A DNA stretch of 64,000 bases from Micromonospora sp. LH3U1 (GCF_028475105.1 NZ_CP116936.1:3719501-3783500); one strand, 5' to 3'; counted from the first letter of the stretch, positions 8,542-16,759 are shown. Numbers and translations are program-made. The notes: a model not told the origin generated them from the letters alone.

Positions 8542-9508
8542 TCAGACCCCCATCTCAGCCTCGTACGCCCGGCGTAGGCGCCGCCGGGCGGTGGGCGCGA
8601 GGCACAGGTGCCAGGCCTGTCCCTCGTCGATCACGTTCAGCTCGCCGGCGTCCTGCCGGTCCAGCAGCAGCTCGGCCAGGGTGTCCCGCGCCCCGAAACG
8701 CTCGAACCAGGCCAGCTCGACGTCGACCGAGTAGCCGAGGCAGTGCCCGCTGGGCAGCATCGCGGCGTAGCCCAGGCGGCGCAGCCGGTACTGGTGCTCG
8801 GCGCTGCGGACCAGGCTGGTCACCCACAGTGGCGGGGTGGCCGGCGGCGCGGCGGCGGTGAACTCGCGTCCGATGTCGTTGAGCAGCGCCACCACCTCGC
8901 GCCGGGCGCGTCGAAACAGCAGCCCGGCGGTGCGCGGGGTGGCGTCCGGTCGGAGCCGGCGGCGCAGCCCGCGCGCGGCCCGGCCCAGCACCGTGGCAGG
9001 TTGCTCCTGGTAGCGGAAGCGCAGCAGGTCGCGGCGGCGCAGCCACTCCAGGTCGACCAGTTCGGCGCTGCCGTTGACCTGGTCGTCGGTGACGAACGTC
9101 GGAGCGTCCTGCCACCACAGCACGTCGATGCGGGAGAGCAGGTAGATCCGGACCAGCGCGGTGAGGTCACGCGCCGAGGTGCGCGCGTTCGGCTGGTAGC
9201 GGGCCATCTCCAGCAGCAGGGTCTCGCGCGCGCCGATCAACCCCTGCGGGGTGGCGTCGAGGACCGCGGCGAGCGCTGGCTCCCGCAATCGCTCGTCGAT
9301 GAGCACCTGTCGAGCCCGGGTGCTCGCCGCGTCGGCCAGGGCGCCGACCTCGACCAGGAGCTCGGCGACGGCAGCCCGGTAGGCGGCCAGGTCGGGCGTG
9401 GCGGCGGCAAGGCGGCGGGGGTCAGATTGGGGGCCGGCGGCGGGCCGGCGCGGTGGGCGACACGGGCGGACCGGGCTGCTGTCCCGGGCTACGGCTGGGC
9501 ACTCGCAT
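8542..9508 (-). CDS. Uncharacterised partner of AsnB-like gene; apparent one-base frameshift near the 5' end
   Basis: No family recognised. The uninterrupted frame starts at GTG 9306 (254 residues, largely helical, Arg/Leu-rich, with WWQD and HCLGYSVDVELAWFERFG segments). However, coding-like sequence in the same frame continues upstream to about 9420 (DLAAYRAAVAELLVEVGALAD) with no usable start. The only strong start, ATG 9508 with GGAGAAGGGA upstream, is in another frame and stops at 9422 after 28 codons. Removing one C from the CCCCC run at 9429-9433 (minus strand) joins the two into a single 321-residue protein. The break is thus a real mutation, a phase-variable tract or a sequencing error. 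Four bases separate it from the AsnB-like gene. Confidence 0.7.
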
Positions 9509-9608
9509 GACGGGGGTCCCTTCTCCGGTCACGACACTGGGTGGTTCGCCCTGTAACACACCGTAATCGTCGGGACCGGAGTGGACCGAACATTCCTCCT
9601 ATCTACCC

Positions 9609-10430
9609 CTAAGGGAGCGCGACGTCCGATTGATCGCGGTGGTCCGCCGGCACCAGTCCCTGCACCTCGGCGTACGACGGCAGCCCGTCCAGCGCGGCGA
9701 TCCCCCCGGCGCGTATCCCGTCGGCGGCGGCGACCGCGGCGGCCAGCCCTGCCCGGAACAGCAGGGAGCCGGTGCTGACCCGGGCCACCCCCGCGCCGCC
9801 CAGGTCCTCCAGCCCTGGCCCACCCGGCTGGTACAGCGCGTTCAGCGGAGCGTCGATCCGTTGGGTGAGCACGCGCAGCGTCGCCAGGTCGACGGTGCCG
9901 GGCACGAAGATCCCGTCGGCGCCAGCGGCCTGGTAGGCGCGGGCACGGGCGAGGGTCTGCGACAACGGGTCGTCCACCCCGAGCCACCAGGTGTCGGTGC
10001 GGGCGTTGACGAACAGGTCCGGCACCGCCGCCTTCACCGCGGCGACCTTGTCGGCGGTGTCCTCGGGGTCGGCGAGGGTACCGTCGGCGCGCCCGTCCTC
10101 CAGGTTGATCCCGACCACGCCCAGCCCGGCCAGCTCCGCCACGTACCCGGCGACGGCCGCCGGATCAGCACTGAACCCGGCTTCGACGTCGACGCTGAGC
10201 AGCACCGGCAGCGTGGCGAGCCGGCGGGCCAGCGCCAGGGTCTCCCCGGCGGTGGCAGCGGTGCCGTCGGGTCGGCCGGCGGCCGCGGCGACCCCGAGGC
10301 TGGTGGTGCCGATCGCCCGGTGGCCACGCGCGGCGAGCGCCGCCGCCGAGGCGTGGTCCCAGGCGTTGGGCAGCAGCAGGGGCAGGCCGGTGTGGTGCAG
10401 GGCGCGGAACTCGGCACGGCGGTCAATCAT
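9609..10430 (-). CDS. Isocitrate lyase/PEP mutase family enzyme
   Basis: TIM-barrel enzyme of 273 residues of the oxaloacetate decarboxylase/carboxy-PEP mutase/2-methylisocitrate lyase superfamily. It shows the substrate-loop start LLLPNAWDHASA, the Mg-binding acidic strand LLSVDVEAGFS, INLEDG, and the barrel strand LFVNARTDTWW. The nucleophilic Cys of true isocitrate lyases (KKCGH) is absent, as in the short PEP-mutase-like branch that forms or breaks C-C or C-P bonds next to a carboxylate. Its ATG overlaps the stop of the cytochrome P450 gene by four bases, so both proteins are made from one message and may act in one pathway. The exact substrate is unknown. Confidence 0.88.
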   Translation of the reverse strand: MIDRRAEFRALHHTGLPLLLPNAWDHASAAALAARGHRAIGTTSLGVAAAAGRPDGTAATAGETLALARRLATLPVLLSVDVEAGFSADPAAVAGYVAELAGLGVVGINLEDGRADGTLADPEDTADKVAAVKAAVPDLFVNARTDTWWLGVDDPLSQTLARARAYQAAGADGIFVPGTVDLATLRVLTQRIDAPLNALYQPGGPGLEDLGGAGVARVSTGSLLFRAGLAAAVAAADGIRAGGIAALDGLPSYAEVQGLVPADHRDQSDVALP

Positions 10431-11461
10431 CGGACGCTCACTTCCACGTTCGTCGGCACACGCAGGGTCGGATGTGGCTCATGGCGGAGGTCGGCGCGGG
10501 TGCGTCGGCAGCGTTCGCGCAGCACGTCGAGCACCCCGCCGGCGAGAGCCAGGGCATGTCGGTCGCCGGGGCAGCCGCGCTCCCCCGCGCCGAAGGTGAG
10601 CAGCCCAGCCTCGGGTCGACCCGGTCGGAACGTCGCCGGCTCGGCGAACACCCGCGGGTCGCGGTTGGCCGCGTCGAACCGCAGCAGCACCGGGCTACCC
10701 GGCGGCAGATCCTGCCCGCCCACGCGTACCGCGGCGGTGGTGACTCGGCGGGTCGCCCGTACCGGCGGGTCGAGTCGCAGCACCTCGGCCAGCAGGTCGG
10801 CGGTCCCGGCTGGACCCGTCGGGTCACGGCCCGGCCCTGGCAGCAGGTGGTGGGCGGCGGCGCCGATCAGGCCGGCGGTCGCGTCGCACGCCTGGACCAG
10901 CAGACCGATCAGGTTGGCCCGTACCTCCGGCGGGGCCGGCGGCGCCAGCGCCAGCAGCGTCGCCACCGCCCGGTCGGCCCGCCGGGTCAGGGCCACGTCA
11001 ACCCCCGGGTGGTACGCAGTGGCGACGACCGCGACCGCCGTCCCGGCGGCTGCCGGATCGGCGAGTCCGAGACGACCGGCCAGCACCCGCAGCGGCACCG
11101 GCCGGGCCAGTGCGCGCATCACGTCGAGGTGGTCACCGGCCCGGTCCAGGACGGCGACGGTCAGCCGGGCGGTCTCCTGCCGCAGTTCGTCGGGGTCCAG
11201 CTCGGCCAGCGCGGTCACCCCGATCGCCCGGCGATCGGCGTGCCGCTGTGGCGGACTGAACCGACTGACCGTGGCACGCAGCCAGGCGAGCGTGCCGGGC
11301 GGGCCGCTGTCGACGGCCGGCACCCGGAGGGCCGGGTCGGTCAGCGCCGTCCGCACGTCGGCGTGCCGCGTCATCCACCAACCACGCCCCGGTGCGAACG
11401 AGGGCGGGCCGCATTCCGGTGTTTCCGCGGCGGGAGCAATGTGAGGCCACCTGTCAGTCAC
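10427..11461 (-). CDS. Short cytochrome P450
   Basis: Heme monooxygenase homologue of about 344 residues from GTG 11461, some 50-60 residues shorter than ordinary bacterial P450s, with the deficit in the N-terminal half. The core is intact: I-helix QACDATAGLIG (the Thr is kept), ExxR in EVLRLDPPVRATRR, the PERF-like region DPRVFAEPATFRPGR, and the heme loop FGAGERGCPGD with the axial Cys near residue 297. The frame is open further upstream into the GC repeat but that part is not coding-like, so the GTG after the intergenic hairpin is preferred. It is coupled to the downstream PEP-mutase-like gene (ATGA overlap). Redox partners and substrate are not encoded nearby. Confidence 0.85.
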   Translation of the reverse strand: MTDRWPHIAPAAETPECGPPSFAPGRGWWMTRHADVRTALTDPALRVPAVDSGPPGTLAWLRATVSRFSPPQRHADRRAIGVTALAELDPDELRQETARLTVAVLDRAGDHLDVMRALARPVPLRVLAGRLGLADPAAAGTAVAVVATAYHPGVDVALTRRADRAVATLLALAPPAPPEVRANLIGLLVQACDATAGLIGAAAHHLLPGPGRDPTGPAGTADLLAEVLRLDPPVRATRRVTTAAVRVGGQDLPPGSPVLLRFDAANRDPRVFAEPATFRPGRPEAGLLTFGAGERGCPGDRHALALAGGVLDVLRERCRRTRADLRHEPHPTLRVPTNVEVSVR

Positions 11462-11544
11462 CGCCCGACCGTAGAACCCGAACCCTTCGCTCCCCACCGA
11501 ACAGTCCCGCCTGCGCCACGCCCCACCGGCCAAGATCGTGCTCG

Positions 11545-11594
11545 ATCCTGGATCGAGTGGCCTCGTCACCACCGGAGACCACTCGATCCAGGAT
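11545..11594. repeat. 16-bp perfect inverted repeat
   Basis: ATCCTGGATCGAGTGG (11545-11560) is repeated inverted at 11579-11594 around an 18-base loop. The left arm is itself part of a nested palindrome, CTCGATC-CTG-GATCGAG (11541-11557). It lies between the stop of the ArsR-type gene and the start of the P450 gene, so it may terminate the former, bind a regulator of the latter, or both. Confidence 0.75.
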
Positions 11595-11624
11595 GTTGTG
11601 CCATGCCGCAGCCCGCCGCCGGCG

Positions 11625-11694
11625 CGGCGGGCGGCGGGCGGCGGGCGGCGGGCGGCGGGCGGCGGGCGGCGGGCGGCGGGCGGCGGGCGGCGGG
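11625..11694. repeat. Ten perfect tandem copies of the 7-mer CGGCGGG
   Basis: The 7-bp unit CGGCGGG is repeated exactly ten times without a mismatch and ends one base before the TGA of the ArsR-type gene (11695-11697, minus strand). It is untranslated 3' sequence of that gene. The unit has clustered G tracts on the plus strand and could form quadruplex-like structures; copy number is expected to vary by slippage. Confidence 0.9.
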
Positions 11695-12438
11695 TCAGGC
11701 TCGGCCGCTGGTCGGTGCCGGGGTCGTGTCGGGGGTGAGGGTGCTGTCGGGAACGTGCAGGGTTTCGGCCAGGGCGGCGCGGCCGGTCGGGGTGAGACGG
11801 ACGGCGCGGCCACTGCCCTGGGTGATCCAGCCCAGGTCGGTGAAGCGGCGGCAGAGCGCCGCGCCGAGCGACCCGGCCAGGTGTGGGCGGCGCTCGGTCC
11901 AGTCCAGGCAGTCGCGGACCACCGGGCGTCGAGCGGCGCGCAGCACGTCCACCGGTATGCCCAGCTCGGTCGCCCACGCCCACCCGTCGGCGGTCAGCGC
12001 CAACCCGCTGGAGCGGTCCAGCCGTCCGTCGGCCAGCAGCGCGTCGTACATCAACACACCCAGCCGTCCGGCGAGGTGGTCGTAGCAGGTCCGGGCGTAC
12101 GCCAGGGCGGCGCTGGCGGTCGCCGCGCGCAGCGAGCCGGTCGGCGGGGATGGGGCCGGGGCGTGTCCGGCGAGGTGCTCGATCAGCTGGGCCACCGATG
12201 GCCCGGCCAGCCGCAGGTAGCGGTGCCGCCCCTGCCGTTCCTCGACCAGCAGCCCGCCCCCGACCAGCCGGGTGAGATGGTCGCTGGCCGTCGATGGCGC
12301 GACTCCGGCACGGCGGGCCAACTCCCCGGCCGTCCAGGCCCGGCCATCGAGCAGGGCGAGGCAGATCCCGGCGCGGGTGCCGTCGGCCAGCAACGCGGCC
12401 AGCTCGGCCATCCCCCGCCCCTCGGTGCCACCACTCAT
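11695..12438 (-). CDS. ArsR-type winged-helix transcriptional regulator
   Basis: Regulator of 247 residues. An N-terminal ArsR-like winged helix (about residues 10-85) carries the recognition helix in AGVAPSTASDHLTRLVGGGLL and wing residues QGRHRYLRL. A long C-terminal region of about 150 residues (YARTCYDHLAGRLGVLMYDALL, then a second all-helical part ending RLTPTGRAALAE) resembles the effector domain of large actinomycete ArsR proteins. No metal-binding CxC motif is seen, so it probably senses something other than metals. It is divergent from the GH43 gene, separated by 137 bp. Its 3' end abuts the ten-copy 7-mer repeat. Confidence 0.88.
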   Translation of the reverse strand: MSGGTEGRGMAELAALLADGTRAGICLALLDGRAWTAGELARRAGVAPSTASDHLTRLVGGGLLVEERQGRHRYLRLAGPSVAQLIEHLAGHAPAPSPPTGSLRAATASAALAYARTCYDHLAGRLGVLMYDALLADGRLDRSSGLALTADGWAWATELGIPVDVLRAARRPVVRDCLDWTERRPHLAGSLGAALCRRFTDLGWITQGSGRAVRLTPTGRAALAETLHVPDSTLTPDTTPAPTSGRA

Positions 12439-12510
12439 GGCCCCATCATCGCCGGACCGTCGGCGCTCCGGTCGGCCGGGTTCGATCGGCGCGCCGATCC
12501 GCGTTCCCTT

Positions 12511-12535
12511 TACAACGTTGTATCCATCGTTGTAG
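12511..12535 (+). promoter_or_regulatory. LacI-type operator overlapping the GH43 promoter
   Basis: The perfect palindrome TACAACGTTGTA (12511-12522) is followed by a half-site CGTTGTA (12529-12535), which repeats the CGTTGTA at 12516-12522 at a 13-bp step. Candidate -35 TTTACA (12509-12514) and -10 TGTAGA (12531-12536) overlap it. This is the arrangement expected for substrate-induced repression of a glycosidase gene by a LacI-family protein; no lacI-like gene is in the window. Confidence 0.6.
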
Positions 12536-12575
12536 AAACGAGGACACCGCCATCCACTCCCCGAGGCAGGTCCAT

Positions 12576-14801
12576 ATGCGACACCTTCGCCGCGGCGGCG
12601 CGCTCGTCGCCGCGCTCGGTCTGATCCTGGCCACGACCGCGCCCCTACCAGCCGCCGGCTCCGATGGTCCGTCCCGCTACCGCAATCCGATCTCGGTCGG
12701 CGTGGGCGACACGTTCGCCGACCCGGTCATCGTGCGAGGCGACGACGGCTTCTGGTACGCCTACGGCACCACCGACCCCCTGCGCGAAGGTGAGCACGAG
12801 TTCCACCACGTGCCCACCGCCCGCTCTGCCGACCTGATCGACTGGACCTACGTCGGGGACGCGTTCGGCCCCGACCAGCGCCCGCCGTACGCGGCTTCCG
12901 GGGCCGCATTCTGGGCCCCTGACGTGCGCAGAGTCGGTGACCGATGGGTCATGTACGTGACGGTCACCGACACCACCGTCTCCACCGAGGGCAGTGATTA
13001 CGCCATCGGCGCGGCCACCGCCCCCACCCCGACCGGGCCGTGGACCTTCGCCGCCCAGCCGGTCGTCGCCCCGCGCCCCGGCGGTGGCGGTGGCTACCTG
13101 TGGACCATCGACCCCAGCCAGTTCACCGACATCGACGGCCGCGGTTACCTCTACTACGGCAGCTACTACGGCGGCATCTCGGTCACCGAGCTCAGCCCCG
13201 ACGGGCTGACCGCTGTTGGCGCACCGACGCAGGTCGCGATCGACAACAAGTTCGAGGGCAGCTACGTGCTGCGTCACGACGGCTGGTACTACCTGTTCGC
13301 CTCTACCGCGAACTGCTGCGCCGGCCCGGCCACCGGCTACTCCGTCCAGGTCGGACGCGCGCGCGGCCCGCGCGGCCCGTTCACCGACCGCGACGGCGTC
13401 GCGTTGACCGCGTCCCGGGCCGGTGGCACGCCGGTGCTCACCCAGAACGGCAACCGGTGGATCGGCACCGGCCACAACGGCTTCCTCACCGACCTGTCCG
13501 GGCAGGACTGGATCGTCTACCACGCCATCGACCGCGCCGACCCGTACCTCGACGAGCCGTTCGGCATCAACGAACGCCCGATGCTGCTGGACCGCCTGGA
13601 CTGGATCGACGGCTGGCCGACGGTGAACGCCGGTGCCGGCCCGTCCGAGGGCGTCCGGCCCGCGCCGGTCACCACCGGCCGGATCGACGACCGGTTCGAC
13701 ACCGCCGGGCTGTCTGACTGGCGACGGGACGCCGGCACGTGGCGGGTCGCCGACGGCCACCTCACCGGCAGTGGCGCGCTGACCAGCCGTACCACCGTCG
13801 GCGGCGACGTGCGCGCGGAGGCCGACCTACGGCTGACCGGCGCGGCCAGCGCGGGGCTCACCCTCTCCGACCGGGTCCAGGTCCGGGTGGACGCGGCGGG
13901 CGGCCGCCTGGTCGCCAGCGACGGCCGCCGCCGCGCCACCGCGCCGCTGCCCGCCGGGTTCGACCCGGCCGACCGACACAACCTGGCCATCGAGGTACGG
14001 GGTCAGCAACTGGTCGCCGAGGTGAGCCCGGCCCGCCTCGGCGATCAACTCGCCGTGGTGTCGCTGCGGCTGGACCGCCCGGTCGCCGGTCGACCCGGGC
14101 TGGTTACGACCGGTGGCCAGGCCGAGTTCGACAACGTCAGCGTGGCCCGGCTGTTCCAGCCGGCGAAGCGGGCGGTGCCCGAGCCCCGGGCCGGGGCGCC
14201 GCTGCGGGCGTACTCCGACGAGTTCAGCGACGGGCTGGACGGCGACTGGCAGTGGGTACGCGAGGACCCGGCGGCCACCGTCTCCGGCGGCGCCCTGCGC
14301 TGGCCCGTGCAGGCCGCGGACCTGACCGGCACCGGCAACACGGCGGGCGTGCTGCTGCGCGACGCGCCGAACGGCGACTACGTCGTCGAGACGAAGGTGA
14401 CGCTGGACCTGGGCGAGGAGACCGTCCGCAACTACCAGCAGGCCGGTCTGGTCGCCTACGTGGACGACGACCGGTTCGCCCGGCTCACCCAGGTGGCGAT
14501 CTGGAACACCCGGCAGGTCGAGTTCGGCTACGAGCTGCCCTTCGCCGGCCAGCCGGTCTACGGCGGCAGCATCGTCGGCGCCCCGGCCACCACCACCTGG
14601 CTACGCCTGGCGCACCACGTCGACCCGACCACCGGGGAACACGAGTTCCGGGCCGGCTCCAGCCGGGACGGGCGTACCTGGACCTGGGGTGCGGTGTGGA
14701 CCTTCCCGGCCGACACCACCCCCCGGATCGGACTGGTCGCGCACGGCGGTGCCGAGCCTCCGGTCACCGCCGAATTCGACTACCTGCGCTTCTACCGCTA
14801 G
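12576..14801 (+). CDS. Secreted GH43-family glycoside hydrolase (arabinan/xylan type)
   Basis: Exported enzyme of 741 residues from the ATG at 12576; the open frame extends upstream but the preceding part overlaps the operator and is not coding-like. A signal peptide (MRHLRRGGALVAALGLILA...AAGSDG) leads into a five-bladed GH43 propeller (about residues 35-350). The expected acidic residues are present: catalytic-base Asp in FADPVIV, pKa-modulating Asp in TIDPSQF, and acid Glu in KFEGSYV. Two C-terminal beta-sandwich modules follow (about 360-510 and 520-741); the last resembles the GH43_C2 concanavalin-like domain of beta-xylosidases. It should cleave arabino- or xylo-oligosaccharides outside the cell. 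It is probably controlled by the LacI-type site just upstream. Confidence 0.9.
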   Translation: MRHLRRGGALVAALGLILATTAPLPAAGSDGPSRYRNPISVGVGDTFADPVIVRGDDGFWYAYGTTDPLREGEHEFHHVPTARSADLIDWTYVGDAFGPDQRPPYAASGAAFWAPDVRRVGDRWVMYVTVTDTTVSTEGSDYAIGAATAPTPTGPWTFAAQPVVAPRPGGGGGYLWTIDPSQFTDIDGRGYLYYGSYYGGISVTELSPDGLTAVGAPTQVAIDNKFEGSYVLRHDGWYYLFASTANCCAGPATGYSVQVGRARGPRGPFTDRDGVALTASRAGGTPVLTQNGNRWIGTGHNGFLTDLSGQDWIVYHAIDRADPYLDEPFGINERPMLLDRLDWIDGWPTVNAGAGPSEGVRPAPVTTGRIDDRFDTAGLSDWRRDAGTWRVADGHLTGSGALTSRTTVGGDVRAEADLRLTGAASAGLTLSDRVQVRVDAAGGRLVASDGRRRATAPLPAGFDPADRHNLAIEVRGQQLVAEVSPARLGDQLAVVSLRLDRPVAGRPGLVTTGGQAEFDNVSVARLFQPAKRAVPEPRAGAPLRAYSDEFSDGLDGDWQWVREDPAATVSGGALRWPVQAADLTGTGNTAGVLLRDAPNGDYVVETKVTLDLGEETVRNYQQAGLVAYVDDDRFARLTQVAIWNTRQVEFGYELPFAGQPVYGGSIVGAPATTTWLRLAHHVDPTTGEHEFRAGSSRDGRTWTWGAVWTFPADTTPRIGLVAHGGAEPPVTAEFDYLRFYR

Positions 14802-14868
14802 GCGGCGGAACCTGGACGCGGCAAGCCGGGCCTGACCCGCCCAGCAGCGGCTCAAGATCTGCGCAAGA

Positions 14869-14916
14869 ACAGGGAAAGTGCTGCCTCCGCGAGGTGTGAG
14901 GCAGCACTTTCCCTGT
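14869..14916. terminator. Perfect 19-bp stem-loop, bidirectional terminator
   Basis: Arms 14869-14887 and 14898-14916 are perfectly complementary around a 10-base loop. It lies between the convergent ends of the GH43 gene and the 2H phosphoesterase gene. Its core AGGGAAAGTGCTGCC resembles the arm at 54669-54684, suggesting a recurrent palindromic element. Confidence 0.75.
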
Positions 14917-14974
14917 AGTTGCGCGGATCATGCTGGTCGTCGTCCTGCGGGACAGTCGCGTCGCGTACCCGCGC

Positions 14975-15484
14975 CTATCCGAGCCGGGTCACCGTTCGAT
15001 CCGTGCCGTCGTAGCTGCGGGCCGCGACGAACGTGCCCGCCGGCCGCTGGCCGCCAGCAACAGCCCGGGCCAGCCGCAGATCCGCGTTGCGAAACCGCAG
15101 CGCCAGGCTCAGGTGCGGCACCCACGCACCCGGCGCGTGCCACGGTCGAAGTCCGTCGGCCTGGGCGAGGACGTCCCAGACGGCGGCGTGCAGCACGGTC
15201 AGCGCCGGCGTGGGACGTACGAGCCAGACCAACGGGGCGGTGCCGTCGAGAACGACAACGCGATCGAGTGTGACCGGCATCGGCAGCGCGGCATCGAACA
15301 CCTCGGCCAGCCGATGCTCGACTCCGGGCGAGAATTCGTCCACCGCGGCGAGGGTGAGGTGCGGTCGGTTGGTCGGGTGGGTGTTGCGGGCCAGGCTGGG
15401 CAGCCCCGCCGCCGCCAACCGCTCCCAGGTCGACCGGACCTCAGTCTCCAACCCGGCCGAGCAGACCAGTTCCACCGTACGCAC
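14975..15484 (-). CDS. 2'-5' RNA ligase/2H phosphoesterase family protein
   Basis: Small cytoplasmic protein of 169 residues with the two HxT/S signatures that define 2H phosphoesterases: PHLTLAAV near residue 42 and VPHLSLAL near residue 128. These place two His and two Thr/Ser residues around a 2',3'-cyclic phosphate site. Members act on RNA ends or small cyclic nucleotides; the substrate here is unknown. It lies 48 bp downstream of ltrA on the same strand and could share its transcript. Confidence 0.88.
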   Translation of the reverse strand: MRTVELVCSAGLETEVRSTWERLAAAGLPSLARNTHPTNRPHLTLAAVDEFSPGVEHRLAEVFDAALPMPVTLDRVVVLDGTAPLVWLVRPTPALTVLHAAVWDVLAQADGLRPWHAPGAWVPHLSLALRFRNADLRLARAVAGGQRPAGTFVAARSYDGTDRTVTRLG

Positions 15485-15532
15485 GCGCCCACGCTAGCCG
15501 GGCGGTCAGCGCGAGATCCCCGGGCAGTACAC

Positions 15533-16705
15533 CTAGCCCGAAACCGGATTGACTTCGCCGGCGATCCGGGCCCGGTGGACCAGGTCGAAGACGGCGACGG
15601 TGGTGATGGTCGCCGCGCCCAACAGACCCACCGCCAGCGGCGGGAGTCGCGCCGCAACCGGGCTCAGGATCAGACACGCCGTCACGGCCGCCAGGCAGTG
15701 CTTCGTCAGGCGGCCGAACACCCAGATCTCGAAGATCATCCGCCCGACGAGGAAGGTCAGTGGCCCGATCAGAATCGCCACGACGTTGCCGGCCGACCGC
15801 TGTCCGTCGGGCTCCTTCAGCATCAACTCCCCTCCGATGCCGGTGAGCAGGATGCCCGCCACCATCACCAGGTGGGTGTAGCTCGCCCGCAGGTTGAGCC
15901 GGTACGGGTCCGCCGCGGTGTTGATCTTCATGGCGAGGCTGGTCGTGGTGCGATAGAAGTAGGTCCACCAGAGAAAGACCACCGTCCAGAAGGTGATCAG
16001 AAATGCGGTGGTGTCCTCCAGATCCCGCGTCGACAGCCGGTAGAAGTTGCCGGTGGCCAGGATCGTCTCGCCGAGGGCCAGGATGATGAACTGCCGGTAC
16101 CGCTCGTTCAGGTGTTCACCCGAGAGGTGCCACTCGGCTGCTCGTGCCCGACCGAGCCACGGAACAGGCCACCCCAGGACCGGCCCCGAGTAGTCGATCG
16201 CCAACGCGCACGCCCACAACAGGACTCGCGTTTCGCCGCCGCTGGCCGCGGCCCCGGCGAACCAGATCGTCGCGGACATCAGATACCAGACGATTCCCCG
16301 TACCGGCCGGCGCCAGGCAGGGGTGCCGCGCAGATAGAGGGCCATGACCAGGGTACGGCCGAGGTGGATCCCGAGGTACGCGCTCACGAAGACGAAGGCC
16401 TGGTCACCGAAGGCGTCCGGAACGTTGATGGACATCAGCAGACTGCCGAGCATCACGCAGATGATCAGGATCTGCACGGTGGGTCGTTCACAGTCGAGAC
16501 TGTCGGTCGCCAGGTTGGTGTTGTACCAGATCCACCAGAAGGCGAGCAGGAAGATCACGGCTTGCGCGTCGGCGAGCAAGCTGGGCTCCTCGACCAGGGT
16601 CGCCGACAGCCGGCCGAGGGTGAAGATGAAGACGAGGTCGAAGAACAGTTCGACGGCACTGGACCGCACCGGGTCGACCGGGCCCGCCGCGACCTTTCTG
16701 GGCAT
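15533..16705 (-). CDS. ltrA: Low temperature requirement protein A (LtrA) family membrane protein
   Basis: Polytopic membrane protein of 390 residues with about ten hydrophobic helices. Family hallmarks are visible in order: VELFFDLVFIFTLGRLSATL near residue 18, FWWIWYNTNLATDSLD, the loop HLSGEHLNERYRQFIILALGETIL around residue 205, and WWTYFYRTT. The name comes from a Listeria gene needed for growth in the cold; the transported substrate, if any, is not known. It begins 54 bp downstream of the response regulator stop and may be part of that operon. Confidence 0.92.
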   Translation of the reverse strand: MPRKVAAGPVDPVRSSAVELFFDLVFIFTLGRLSATLVEEPSLLADAQAVIFLLAFWWIWYNTNLATDSLDCERPTVQILIICVMLGSLLMSINVPDAFGDQAFVFVSAYLGIHLGRTLVMALYLRGTPAWRRPVRGIVWYLMSATIWFAGAAASGGETRVLLWACALAIDYSGPVLGWPVPWLGRARAAEWHLSGEHLNERYRQFIILALGETILATGNFYRLSTRDLEDTTAFLITFWTVVFLWWTYFYRTTTSLAMKINTAADPYRLNLRASYTHLVMVAGILLTGIGGELMLKEPDGQRSAGNVVAILIGPLTFLVGRMIFEIWVFGRLTKHCLAAVTACLILSPVAARLPPLAVGLLGAATITTVAVFDLVHRARIAGEVNPVSG

Positions 16706-16759
16706 TTGCCCATCTTTGCAGCAGATGAGGACACGAGCCCGACTGGCCGTGAAGATCAG

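Noticed and set aside
9422..9508. 28-codon frame (MRVPSRSPGQQ...) next to an asparagine-synthetase-like gene as a lasso or other RiPP precursor
   Set aside because: It has no leader/core signature and no RiPP peptidase or recognition element nearby, and joining it to the downstream frame by one base gives an ordinary protein N-terminus.
11625..11694. CRISPR-like or VNTR array
   Set aside because: The 7-bp unit has no spacers; it is a simple tandem repeat.
10427..11983. A full-length P450 starting upstream at 11983
   Set aside because: The extra residues are Arg/Pro-rich translation of the GC repeat and the intergenic hairpin, with no helix pattern of a P450 N-terminus.
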